Shown: one piece after another, positions 1 to 5,890 of the stretch
How the letters are laid out: the number at the start of each line of letters is the position of its first letter
Position numbering within the stretch: the stretch's first letter is position 1
From: Bacteroidales bacterium
Lineage (GTDB): Bacteria; Bacteroidota; Bacteroidia; Bacteroidales; DTU049
Reading direction: 5' to 3'
NCBI GenBank assembly: GCA_018056215.1
Contig: JAGPGB010000076.1
Coordinates: 1-5,890, forward strand
DNA length: 5,890 nucleotides
The notes under the pieces: model-generated
The model's database searches: none
What the model saw: only the letters and a program-made list of their open reading frames with translations
What the model was told of the DNA's origin: nothing
Made by a program: the position numbers and the translations under genes

Positions 1-1061
1 AGGACAACCATACTATGCTCAGGATCATTAGTGATCACTGTAATCGTTTTTTGTTGTTCTCCTGTTCTGCCAGATGTATTAAATGTAGCTTTAATGACAG
101 ATTTTTCTCCTTTTTTCAAAATAGTCTTTTCTGGTGTTGTTGCTGTACATCCACAGCTAGATTTTACTTTTAAGATTTTAAGATCATTTTTCCCTTCATT
201 TTTAAATGGAAATTCTACTGTAACTGATTGACCAGATTTGATAGTATCAAAAACAACTTCTGTTTTCTCAAATACAATTTTTGGCGCATTAATTTTATCT
301 TTTTCTGTCATCCAGCTGAAATCTTGAATAATATTTGCACTTACGTACATTTGTTTGACTGGTTGGTCAGTATCGTCTGTTTTTAGTTCAAATCTATCAA
401 ATACATATCCATAGTCATTACGTGCTTTTGCATCATAAGATATAGGAATTTTTAATTCTTGATCTGGATTTATTACAATACCTCCTGCTGCTATTTGAAT
501 TTTTAGAAATACTGGTAAATTTTCAGCAAATATTGTAATTTTTTTATCACTAGGATTATATAAATAAATTGTATCAGTTTTTACTTCACTATCTTTTATA
601 TCATTAAAATTTATATGATTTGATCTGAAGCGCAAATTACCTATTACTTGAGGGTAATTATCAGCTTTAGTTTTTGGTTTTGGTATTACATTACCTTTGA
701 TAGTCAAAATAACATTTGAATTTTCTGGATCATTAGTAACTACAGTTACAATCTTATTAAAAGCTCCTGGTCTGCCCTGTGGATTATATACAGCATCAAT
801 AAATCCACTTTGTCCAGGTAAAATAGGTGTTTTAGTGTAATCAGATGTAGTACAACCACACGAAGGTCTCACATTTAAAATCTTCAATGTATCATTGCCA
901 ATATTTTTAAAATTAAATCTAGCAGTTTGTTTGCCATCTTCTTCTTTTATTTGCCCGAAATCATAAACCTTACTTTCAAATAATATCGTTGGTTTTTTCT
1001 GAGCATTTATTATCCCCGCACTAATAAGGGTTAACATAAGTAAAATTGTTACTTTTTTCAT
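1..1061 (-). CDS. Secreted DUF1573-repeat protein, partial (C-terminus beyond left edge)
   Basis: Reading the minus strand from an ATG at 1061-1059 gives 353 codons without a stop, open at the window edge. Residues 1-20 form a signal peptide (MKK, hydrophobic run TILLMLTLISAGII, then NA|Q), so the mature protein is probably exported through Sec; there is no lipobox cysteine. Three Ig-like modules follow. Module 1 (about 28-126) and module 3 (about 259 onward) are classic DUF1573 repeats: each has a KNxG turn (52-55, 287-290), the SCGCT motif (67-71, 302-306), a GRxG turn and a TNDPE strand end (109-113, 344-348). The middle module (about 142-245) has similar beta-rich spacing but no cysteine motif. 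DUF1573 domains are ASH/Ig-like folds found in many exported Bacteroidota proteins; their molecular role is mostly unknown, so no function is assigned. The gene is divergent from pepP. The next ATG (residue 9) would destroy the signal peptide, which supports the chosen start. Confidence 0.88.
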   Translation of the reverse strand, partial: MKKVTILLMLTLISAGIINAQKKPTILFESKVYDFGQIKEEDGKQTARFNFKNIGNDTLKILNVRPSCGCTTSDYTKTPILPGQSGFIDAVYNPQGRPGAFNKIVTVVTNDPENSNVILTIKGNVIPKPKTKADNYPQVIGNLRFRSNHINFNDIKDSEVKTDTIYLYNPSDKKITIFAENLPVFLKIQIAAGGIVINPDQELKIPISYDAKARNDYGYVFDRFELKTDDTDQPVKQMYVSANIIQDFSWMTEKDKINAPKIVFEKTEVVFDTIKSGQSVTVEFPFKNEGKNDLKILKVKSSCGCTATTPEKTILKKGEKSVIKATFNTSGRTGEQQKTITVITNDPEHSMVV

Positions 1062-1080
1062 ATTTTGTTTTTTTGTTATA

Positions 1081-1088
1081 CAAATTTA
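1081..1088 (-). promoter_or_regulatory. Candidate -7 box for the DUF1573 gene
   Basis: On the minus strand this reads TAAATTTG, followed by T, an exact match to the Bacteroidota -7 consensus TAnnTTTG. It lies about 19 bases upstream of the ATG, implying a leader of roughly 15 nt. No clear TTTG (-33) element is visible 19-21 bp further upstream. The call rests on motif match, spacing and recurrence of the same motif before other genes here. Confidence 0.42.
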
Positions 1089-1246
1089 TAAAAATTAAAT
1101 AATATAAAAATTTTACATTAATATAACTAAAATTAGTTTTAATAGTAAATAATTTTTTTTATACATAAGATAATTTTAGATAAATAAGTATTCAACTTTT
1201 TCAATAAAAATTTACAAATAAATATAATTTTCACAAAAATTATATT

Positions 1247-1255
1247 TATTTTTAC
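1247..1255 (+). promoter_or_regulatory. Candidate -7 box for pepP
   Basis: TATTTTTAC fits TAnnTTTRY, one base (A for G) away from the Bacteroidota TAnnTTTG box. It is followed by an A-run that leads straight into the ATG, with only 9 bases between. If it is used, the transcript would have a leader of only about 5 nt, nearly leaderless. A similar box (TAATTTTC, 1225-1232) 22 bp upstream is an alternative and would give a longer leader. No convincing -33 element is seen for either. Confidence 0.35.
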
Positions 1256-1264
1256 AAAAAAATT

Positions 1265-2653
1265 ATGTTTACACAATCAGTTTATATTAATCGAAGGAAT
1301 AATTTAAAATCCAACGGATTAAAAGGGGTAGGCCTACTTTTAGGCAATACAGAATCTCCAATGAATTATGCAGCTAATACTTATAAATTTAGACAAGATA
1401 GTACCTTTCTATATTTTTTTGGTTTAAATTTATCAAATCTAGCAGGTGTGATAGACTTTGACAGTGGAGAAGAGTACATTTTCGGAGATGATGTAGAAAT
1501 AGATGACATTATATGGATGGGACCTCAGCCTACTATGAAAGAATTAGCAGGTCAGGTTGGTGTAAATAAAGTTTTACCTTTTAGCAATTTATATGAATAT
1601 ATTTCAAAACAGCTTAATCTCAAACGAGAGATACATTTTTTACCACCATATAGAGCAGAAAATAAAATTTTACTTAATGAGCTATTAGGCATATCCATCA
1701 AAGAATTAAAAACTAAATCTTCAGTAGAATTAGTACGAGCAGTAGTATCTCTGAGATCCATTAAAAGTGATGAAGAGATAGCTGAAATGGAAATAGCTGC
1801 AGAAATAGGTTATAAAATGCATATGTGTGTTTTCAAAATGGCTAAACCTGGCATCAAAGAACAAGAAATCGCAGGTATGATGGATGGTATATCATATCAA
1901 TATGGCGAGGGACCATCTTTCCCAACTATTTTATCAGTACATGGTGAAACACTGCACAATCCTTATCACAATAATATCATGCAGTCAGGTCAACTTTTAT
2001 TAGCTGATGCTGGTGCTCAAGCTAATAGCTTCTATGCTAGTGATTATACTAGAGTAACACCTGTAAGTGGAAAATTTACTCAAAAACAAAAAGAAATTTA
2101 TGAAATTGTACGGAGAGCAAATCAAAATACAATTGAAATGTCTGCTCCAGGACAAAAATATTTAGATATTCATCTAGCAGCTGCTAAAGTTATAGCTAGT
2201 GGCCTAATAGATTTAGGACTAATGAAAGGCAATCCAGATGAAGCCGTAGATAAAGGTGCACATACACTATTTTTTGTCCATGGACTAGGTCATATGCTAG
2301 GATTAGATGTTCATGATATGGAAAATTTAGGTGAAAATTATGTGGGTTATGATAATGAACTAAATAGATCCACAGAATTTGGTACAGGCTCTCTTAGATT
2401 TGCTAGGACACTAAAGCCAGGTATGATAGTAACTGATGAACCTGGCATTTATTTCATCCCAGCATTAATAGAAAAATGGAAAGCAGAAAATAAATCATCA
2501 GAATTTATTAATTATAATCAAGTAGAAAAATATTTGGATTTTGGTGGTATCAGATTAGAAGATGATTTATTGATTACAGACAATGGCTGTAGATTAATTG
2601 GTAAAAGGCTTCCTATCACTATTGATGAAGTAGAAAATGCAATGAAAGCATAA
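1265..2653 (+). CDS. pepP: Xaa-Pro aminopeptidase (PepP type, peptidase family M24B)
   Basis: The protein has 462 residues. It should remove the N-terminal residue from peptides whose second residue is proline, using two metal ions (Mn2+ in the E. coli enzyme). It has no signal peptide, so it is probably cytoplasmic. Residues 1 to about 135 are the AMP_N (creatinase-like N-terminal) domain; about 170-450 form the pita-bread M24 catalytic domain. All five metal ligands are visible: D248 (LLADAG), D260 (ASDYTR), H343 (HGLGHMLGL), E392 (TDEPGIYF) and E432 (GIRLEDD). H339 and H350 match other conserved active-site histidines. The stretch between H343 and E392 is 49 residues, against 29 in E. coli PepP as I recall it; I believe the longer form is normal for Bacteroidota homologues. 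The start has no Shine-Dalgarno; an A-run and ATT precede the ATG. A 56-bp gap to ribE holds a separate promoter-like box, so it is probably transcribed alone. Substrate range within M24B cannot be settled from sequence. Confidence 0.95.
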   Translation: MFTQSVYINRRNNLKSNGLKGVGLLLGNTESPMNYAANTYKFRQDSTFLYFFGLNLSNLAGVIDFDSGEEYIFGDDVEIDDIIWMGPQPTMKELAGQVGVNKVLPFSNLYEYISKQLNLKREIHFLPPYRAENKILLNELLGISIKELKTKSSVELVRAVVSLRSIKSDEEIAEMEIAAEIGYKMHMCVFKMAKPGIKEQEIAGMMDGISYQYGEGPSFPTILSVHGETLHNPYHNNIMQSGQLLLADAGAQANSFYASDYTRVTPVSGKFTQKQKEIYEIVRRANQNTIEMSAPGQKYLDIHLAAAKVIASGLIDLGLMKGNPDEAVDKGAHTLFFVHGLGHMLGLDVHDMENLGENYVGYDNELNRSTEFGTGSLRFARTLKPGMIVTDEPGIYFIPALIEKWKAENKSSEFINYNQVEKYLDFGGIRLEDDLLITDNGCRLIGKRLPITIDEVENAMKA

Positions 2654-2686
2654 AAAAATAATTGTAACATAAAGCAATAATTTAAT

Positions 2687-2695
2687 TAATTTTAC
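2687..2695 (+). promoter_or_regulatory. Candidate -7 box for ribE
   Basis: TAATTTTAC fits TAnnTTTRY and is followed by AAAAAAA. Together with the pepP box this gives an exact shared 14-mer, TTTTACAAAAAAAT (1250-1263 and 2690-2703). The box ends 14 bases before the ribE ATG. An ATTG at 2661-2664 could be a -33 element, but the spacing of 22 bp is slightly long against the usual 19-21. Confidence 0.4.
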
Positions 2696-2709
2696 AAAAA
2701 AATATATTT

Positions 2710-3315
2710 ATGTTCAGTGGAATAGTAGAGCAATTAGGTAAAATTCAAAAAATAGAACGCCAGGGTAGTAATATTAATTTTACTATTAAAGCTCCTATGG
2801 CGTCAGAGTTAAAAATAGATCAAAGCGTCAGCCATGATGGTGTATGTTTGACAGTAGTATGGGTAGATAATTCCAATCTTCTTTATAAAGTAACTGCTAT
2901 TGATGAAACATTGAATAGAACTTGCTTAAAAGATTGGATAGAAGGGTATGAGGTAAATTTAGAACGTTCCATCCCAGCAAATGGTCGCTTTGATGGGCAT
3001 ATCGTACAAGGCCACGTAGATCAAACTGGCATAGTAACTAAAATAGAAGAACTCGATGGTAGCTGGAAATATTTCATAAAATATGATCAAGCTAAAGGGA
3101 ATATTACTGTTGAGAAAGGTTCTATATCTGTAAATGGTGTTAGCCTCACTGTAGTCGATAGTGAAAAAAATTTGTTTTCAGTAGCTATAATACCTTATAC
3201 ATATGAAAATACTAATTTTCATAATTTCAAAATTGGCACTATAGTAAATTTAGAATTCGACATTATAGGCAAATACATTAAAAAGATTTTAGAAGAATAT
3301 GAAATTATAAAATGA
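2710..3315 (+). CDS. ribE: Riboflavin synthase (alpha chain)
   Basis: The 201-residue protein should catalyse the last step of riboflavin synthesis: dismutation of two 6,7-dimethyl-8-ribityllumazine molecules into riboflavin and 5-amino-6-ribitylaminouracil, in the cytoplasm, as a homotrimer in known members. Length is normal. It has the diagnostic N-terminus MFSGIVE, which fixes the start, and two tandem lumazine-binding barrels: about 1-97 with SHDGVCLTV (41-49), and about 98-190 with GHIVQGHVD (96-104) and VNGVSLTVV (141-149). F2, S41, H102 and D184 correspond to F2, S41, H102 and D185 of the E. coli enzyme, so it should be active. The C-terminal IPYTYENTNF and FDIIGKYI segments are in the style of Bacteroidota homologues. 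No other rib genes lie in the window, so it is outside any rib operon here. I found no FMN riboswitch: the 56-bp upstream gap is too short. It ends in TGA. Confidence 0.97.
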   Translation: MFSGIVEQLGKIQKIERQGSNINFTIKAPMASELKIDQSVSHDGVCLTVVWVDNSNLLYKVTAIDETLNRTCLKDWIEGYEVNLERSIPANGRFDGHIVQGHVDQTGIVTKIEELDGSWKYFIKYDQAKGNITVEKGSISVNGVSLTVVDSEKNLFSVAIIPYTYENTNFHNFKIGTIVNLEFDIIGKYIKKILEEYEIIK

Positions 3316-3341
3316 AAATATTTTTTTATATAAAATATTTT
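3315..3341 (+). terminator. Weak AT-only hairpin after ribE (possible terminator)
   Basis: AAAATATTTT occurs at 3315-3324 and again at 3332-3341. The sequence is self-complementary, so the copies can pair in a 10-bp stem around a 7-nt loop, starting at the last base of the ribE stop codon and followed by TAATAATTTT. The stem contains no G or C and would be unstable, and such repeats arise easily in this composition, so its role as a terminator is doubtful. Confidence 0.22.
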
Positions 3342-3344
3342 TAA

Positions 3345-3352
3345 TAATTTTG
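3345..3352 (+). promoter_or_regulatory. Candidate -7 box for tRNA-Asp
   Basis: TAATTTTG followed by C matches TAnnTTTG exactly and ends 13 bases before the first tRNA base, which would leave a 5' leader of roughly 8-10 nt for RNase P to remove. The downstream CAAAAATA resembles the A-run after the pepP and ribE boxes. No -33 TTTG is visible at the expected distance. Confidence 0.45.
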
Positions 3353-3365
3353 CAAAAATAAATTT

Positions 3366-3440
3366 GGTCCGGTAGTTCAGTTTGGTTAGAATGCATGCCT
3401 GTCACGCATGAGGTCGCGGGTTCGAGCCCCGTCCGGACCG
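3366..3440 (+). tRNA. tRNA-Asp, anticodon GTC
   Basis: A full cloverleaf can be folded. The acceptor stem is GGTCCGG (3366-3372) with CCGGACC (3433-3439), 7 perfect pairs. The D arm is GTTC/GAAT with loop AGTTTGGTTA. The anticodon stem is CATGC/GCATG (3394-3398 with 3406-3410) around loop CTGTCAC, giving anticodon GTC at 3401-3403. The variable loop is AGGTC. The T arm is GCGGG/CCCGT with loop TTCGAGC and one G-U pair at its base. The discriminator base is G (3440), the known identity base of tRNA-Asp. The 3' CCA is not encoded (CAA follows) and must be added by tRNA nucleotidyltransferase. It stands alone between ribE and ligA, a GC-rich island in an AT-rich background. Confidence 0.98.
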
Positions 3441-3441
3441 C

Positions 3442-3480
3442 AAAAAGAGAGATTTAAAAAAATCTCTCTTTTTTATTTTT
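3442..3480 (+). terminator. Intrinsic terminator behind tRNA-Asp
   Basis: AAAAAGAGAGATTT (3442-3455) pairs perfectly over 14 bp with AAATCTCTCTTTTT (3460-3473) around an AAAA loop, and is followed by TATTTTT. The hairpin begins only two bases after the discriminator, so the tRNA 3' trailer is essentially the terminator. It should separate the tRNA unit from ligA. Because the stem is flanked by A and T runs it could in principle act on both strands, but no minus-strand gene ends here. Confidence 0.85.
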
Positions 3481-3499
3481 CTATTTATTATAAATATTT

Positions 3500-3507
3500 T
3501 AGATTTG
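3500..3507 (+). promoter_or_regulatory. Candidate -7 box for ligA
   Basis: TAGATTTG followed by T is an exact TAnnTTTG match, 31 bases before the ligA ATG and just downstream of the tRNA terminator, where a new promoter would be needed. It implies a leader of about 25-28 nt. The -33 position falls in the terminator T-run and shows no TTTG. The TAG of the box is also an in-frame stop upstream of ligA, so no ATG, GTG or TTG start exists further upstream. Confidence 0.42.
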
Positions 3508-3538
3508 TAAAATAATTTATTTCATACTATCCAAAATT

Positions 3539-5572
3539 ATGACACAAGAAGAAGCAATTAAAAGAATAAAATATTTAACTACAGAGCTCAATAGACATAA
3601 TTATCTGTATTATGTAAAAAATAATCCTGAGATTTCTGACTATGAATTTGATCAACTAATGAAAGAGTTAGAACAACTAGAGAAACAATATAATTATCGT
3701 GAGCCAGATAGTCCTACTCAAAGAGTGGGAGGATTTATCACTAAAGAGTTTCCTAATCAGCCACACCGTTTCCCAATGCTTTCATTAGATAATAGCTATG
3801 ACTGGAATGATGTAGTTACATTCTTTCAAAGAAATATACCTGATTTAGAAGCTATAGAATTTGTAGCAGAGCTAAAATATGATGGATTAGCAATAAGTTG
3901 TATTTATGAAAATGGAATTCTTACTAATGCTTTAACACGTGGCGATGGATACGTCGGTGAGGTAGTAACTAATAATGTGAAAACAATAAAAAATGTTCCT
4001 TTGAGGCTTTTTGGTGATTATCCAAATTGGGTAGATATACGGGGAGAAATCATCATGCCATTTGCATCTTTTAATAAACTAAATGAAGAAAGAGATGAAA
4101 ATGGTGAAGAACCATTTGCTAATCCGAGAAATGCTGCAGCTGGTTCACTAAAATTACAAGATTCTTCGCTTGTAGCTAAAAGAAATTTACAATTTATGCC
4201 TTATGATGTTTACACTGAAACGCCTCTTTTTACTAATCATTATGAAGCAATGATGAAAGCTAAAGAATGGGGTGCTCCAGTTACACCTTATATTCGATTG
4301 TGCCATGGATTGAATGAAGTTAAACAGTTTATTGACGAATATGAAACTAAACGCGATCAATTGCCGTTTGGAATAGATGGAGTCGTCATTAAGGTTAATA
4401 GTTATCAACTACAAAAACAATTGGGGTCTACAGCTAAATATCCACGTTGGGCAGTAGCTTTTAAATATAAACCAGAACAAGCTCTCACTCAAATAATTTC
4501 TGTAGATTTCCAAGTAGGACGAACTGGTGTAATAACACCTGTAGCCAATCTAAATCCAGTTTTTATTAGTGGTACAACAGTTAAAAGAGTTACTTTACAT
4601 AATTTTGACTTTGTCAAACAAAATGATATTCATGTAAAAGATTATGTGTGGATAGAAAAAAGTGGAGAAATAATTCCTAAAGTAGTAAAAGTAGAAATAG
4701 ACAAAAGACCACCAGATGCATCTCCAGTGCTGCCACCAAAGTTTTGTCCTGTATGCAATAGCCCTACCATATATAATTTAGGAGAACCATTTGTGTATTG
4801 CTCTAATGAAAAAACTTGTCCTCCTCAACTTTTAGGTAAACTGCAACATTTCATTAGTAAAGATGCTATGGATATAGAAACTTTAGGCGAGGGAAAAATA
4901 GAATTACTTTTTAGAAAAGGGTTGGTAAAATCACCTGCTGATCTATACGACTTAAAATATGATCAATTGTTAGGTTTAGAAAATGAATATGAATCTTCTG
5001 ATGGTAAAATACGAAAAGTTAGATTCCAACAAAAAACTGTAGAAAATATTCTAAAATCAATAGAAAAATCTAAATTAAAACCATTTGATAGGGTATTATA
5101 TGCTCTCGGAATTAAAAACGTAGGTTCTATAATGGCTAAAAATATAGCTAATTATGCGAAGTCATTAGATAGATTAATGCAAATGAGCAAAGAAGAACTA
5201 ATACAAATACCAGATGTAGGAGCAATAACAGCTCAATCTATAATAGATTGGTTTTCGGATCCAGATAATCTCTATTTAATAAAAAGATTAAAAGATGCTG
5301 GCTTACAATTTGAAATAAAAAAAGAAATACATCAATCAGAAAAGTTAAAAGGATTAAACATTGTGATTTCTGGTGTTTTCCAAGAAATAGAAAGGGATGA
5401 TTTGAAAAAATTGATAGAAATTAATGGAGGTAAAGTACTATCATCAGTATCAAGTAATACTGATTATCTGATAGCTGGCGAAAATATGGGTCCTGCTAAA
5501 CGACAAAAAGCCAATGAACTAAATGTACCTATTATTTCTTTTAAAGAATTTTTAGAAAAATTTAAAATATAA
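3539..5572 (+). CDS. ligA: NAD-dependent DNA ligase LigA
   Basis: The 677-residue protein seals 5'-phosphate/3'-hydroxyl nicks in duplex DNA using NAD+, acting in Okazaki fragment joining and repair; it is normally essential in bacteria. Length and domain order are complete. Domain Ia (about 1-70) contains YYVKNNPEISDYEFD. The nucleotidyltransferase domain has the lysine nucleophile K113 in ELKYDG, E170 in DIRGE, GIDGVVIKV (278-286) with K285, and WAVAFKYKP (304-312). The OB fold (about 318-398) includes VGRTGVITPVA. The Cys4 zinc finger is C403, C406, C421 and C427, with the same spacing as E. coli LigA. A helix-hairpin-helix region follows (about 430-590, with GIKNVGS and IPDVGA), then a C-terminal BRCT domain (about 602-677). 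The start has no Shine-Dalgarno, is preceded by CCAAAATT, and has an in-frame TAG at 3500. It stops in TAA four bases before the next gene with no terminator between, so read-through into that gene is likely. Confidence 0.98.
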   Translation: MTQEEAIKRIKYLTTELNRHNYLYYVKNNPEISDYEFDQLMKELEQLEKQYNYREPDSPTQRVGGFITKEFPNQPHRFPMLSLDNSYDWNDVVTFFQRNIPDLEAIEFVAELKYDGLAISCIYENGILTNALTRGDGYVGEVVTNNVKTIKNVPLRLFGDYPNWVDIRGEIIMPFASFNKLNEERDENGEEPFANPRNAAAGSLKLQDSSLVAKRNLQFMPYDVYTETPLFTNHYEAMMKAKEWGAPVTPYIRLCHGLNEVKQFIDEYETKRDQLPFGIDGVVIKVNSYQLQKQLGSTAKYPRWAVAFKYKPEQALTQIISVDFQVGRTGVITPVANLNPVFISGTTVKRVTLHNFDFVKQNDIHVKDYVWIEKSGEIIPKVVKVEIDKRPPDASPVLPPKFCPVCNSPTIYNLGEPFVYCSNEKTCPPQLLGKLQHFISKDAMDIETLGEGKIELLFRKGLVKSPADLYDLKYDQLLGLENEYESSDGKIRKVRFQQKTVENILKSIEKSKLKPFDRVLYALGIKNVGSIMAKNIANYAKSLDRLMQMSKEELIQIPDVGAITAQSIIDWFSDPDNLYLIKRLKDAGLQFEIKKEIHQSEKLKGLNIVISGVFQEIERDDLKKLIEINGGKVLSSVSSNTDYLIAGENMGPAKRQKANELNVPIISFKEFLEKFKI

Positions 5573-5576
5573 AAAT

Positions 5577-5890
5577 ATGAAAAATTCAATTTTATTACTC
5601 CTATTTATTAATTTATTTTTCATAAATATTGATAATAGTTTTGCCCAATTAACACAAATCAAACAAATTACTTTTGTTTTTAAAACTCCGCCTCTATCTC
5701 CTGAATATAACAGGGAACAAGAATTTATTATTAAAAATAATAAAATCAAATTAACTATAAAAAAACAAAATGAGGTCATAGAAAAGGCAAAAGTAAAAAT
5801 AAGCTCAGAAGAGTGGAAAAACATTGCTAAATATTTTAATACAAATAAAATACAAATTGGCCCAGAAAAAACCAAATATGATTATGAAGG
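5577..5890 (+). CDS. Secreted protein of unknown function, partial (C-terminus beyond right edge)
   Basis: I do not recognise this gene. From ATG 5577 the frame stays open for 104 codons to the window end. Residues 1-23 form a convincing signal peptide: MKN, a hydrophobic core (SILLLLFINLFFI) and cleavage at SFA|Q. There is no lipobox cysteine, so the product is probably periplasmic or outside the cell. The mature part is lysine-rich with alternating beta-like stretches (ITFVFKT, NKIKLTIKKQ, KAKVKIS), then SSEEWKNIAKYF, which looks helical, and a YDYE segment at the edge. No cysteines are seen so far. It follows ligA by 4 bp with an A-rich spacer instead of a Shine-Dalgarno, so it is probably transcribed with ligA, though a role in DNA metabolism is unlikely for an exported protein. 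The opposite strand is also open here (5552-5875), but the signal peptide and gene packing favour this strand. Confidence 0.75.
   Translation, partial: MKNSILLLLFINLFFINIDNSFAQLTQIKQITFVFKTPPLSPEYNREQEFIIKNNKIKLTIKKQNEVIEKAKVKISSEEWKNIAKYFNTNKIQIGPEKTKYDYE

Larger units (their letters stand above)
1062..1264. other. Divergent AT-rich intergenic region
   Basis: This 203-bp gap separates the divergent DUF1573 and pepP starts. It is almost entirely A and T. I find no coding potential, RNA gene or obvious operator. It holds the candidate promoter boxes listed separately and a near-duplicated stretch next to pepP: a TAATTTTCACAAAAATTAT copy from 1225 and a TATTTTTACAAAAAAATTAT copy from 1247, offset by 22 bp. 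Confidence 0.6.

Noticed and set aside
31..231. Short plus-strand open frame of 66 codons
   Set aside because: It lies opposite the third DUF1573 module, which has a continuous frame, signal peptide and conserved motifs; the short frame has no start signal or recognisable content.
1552..1761. Minus-strand open frame of 69 codons inside pepP
   Set aside because: It is antisense to a well-supported M24 peptidase and shows no domain, leader or promoter of its own.
2654..2709. Possible FMN riboswitch or terminator between pepP and ribE
   Set aside because: The gap is 56 bp and almost pure A/T. It is too short for an FMN aptamer, lacks its conserved G-rich elements and shows no stable hairpin.
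4187..4408. Minus-strand open frame of 73 codons inside ligA
   Set aside because: It is antisense to the conserved ligase catalytic domain, including GIDGVVIKV, and is most simply a chance frame.
1265..5572. A hidden new multi-gene system linking pepP, ribE, tRNA-Asp and ligA
   Set aside because: Each is a complete, ordinary housekeeping gene with its own promoter-like box; there is no shared pathway, fusion, missing catalytic residue or sign of transfer that would suggest a joint special function.
5552..5875. Minus-strand open frame of 107 codons, hydrophobic
   Set aside because: It overlaps the end of ligA and the antisense of the secreted-protein gene. Its hydrophobic look follows from reading the complement of Lys- and Asn-rich codons; the plus frame has a proper signal peptide and tight spacing to ligA.

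Overview
The window looks like a piece of ordinary chromosome from a low-GC member of the Bacteroidota. Four observations support this. None of the five protein starts has a Shine-Dalgarno sequence; each is preceded by an A-rich stretch instead. The transcription units carry upstream boxes resembling the Bacteroidota -7 element TAnnTTTG. There is a secreted DUF1573-type protein, a family abundant in that phylum. The PepP and RibE sequences have the character I associate with Bacteroidota homologues. TGA is used as a normal stop codon (end of ribE), so the standard bacterial code fits. Order and genus cannot be fixed by eye.

Layout, left to right. Positions 1-1061 (minus strand) hold the N-terminal 353 codons of a secreted DUF1573-repeat protein that runs off the left edge. 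Positions 1062-1264 are a very AT-rich divergent intergenic region with candidate promoters for both directions. Then come three intact plus-strand housekeeping genes and one tRNA: an Xaa-Pro aminopeptidase of the PepP type (1265-2653), riboflavin synthase ribE (2710-3315), tRNA-Asp(GTC) (3366-3440) with a strong intrinsic terminator directly behind it (3442-3480), and NAD-dependent DNA ligase ligA (3539-5572). Four bases after ligA begins a second secreted protein of unknown function (5577 to the right edge), cut by the window end.

The genes do not form one pathway: they cover peptide turnover, flavin synthesis, translation and DNA joining. The arrangement suggests mostly single-gene units, each with its own promoter-like box. 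The exception is ligA plus the downstream secreted-protein gene, which are probably co-transcribed because only 4 bp separate them and no terminator lies between. I see no mobile element, CRISPR array, phage gene, toxin-antitoxin pair or defence system, and no convincing sign of a new system. The points most worth following are the shared promoter-like motif, the cysteine-less middle module of the DUF1573 protein, and the unidentified secreted gene behind ligA.
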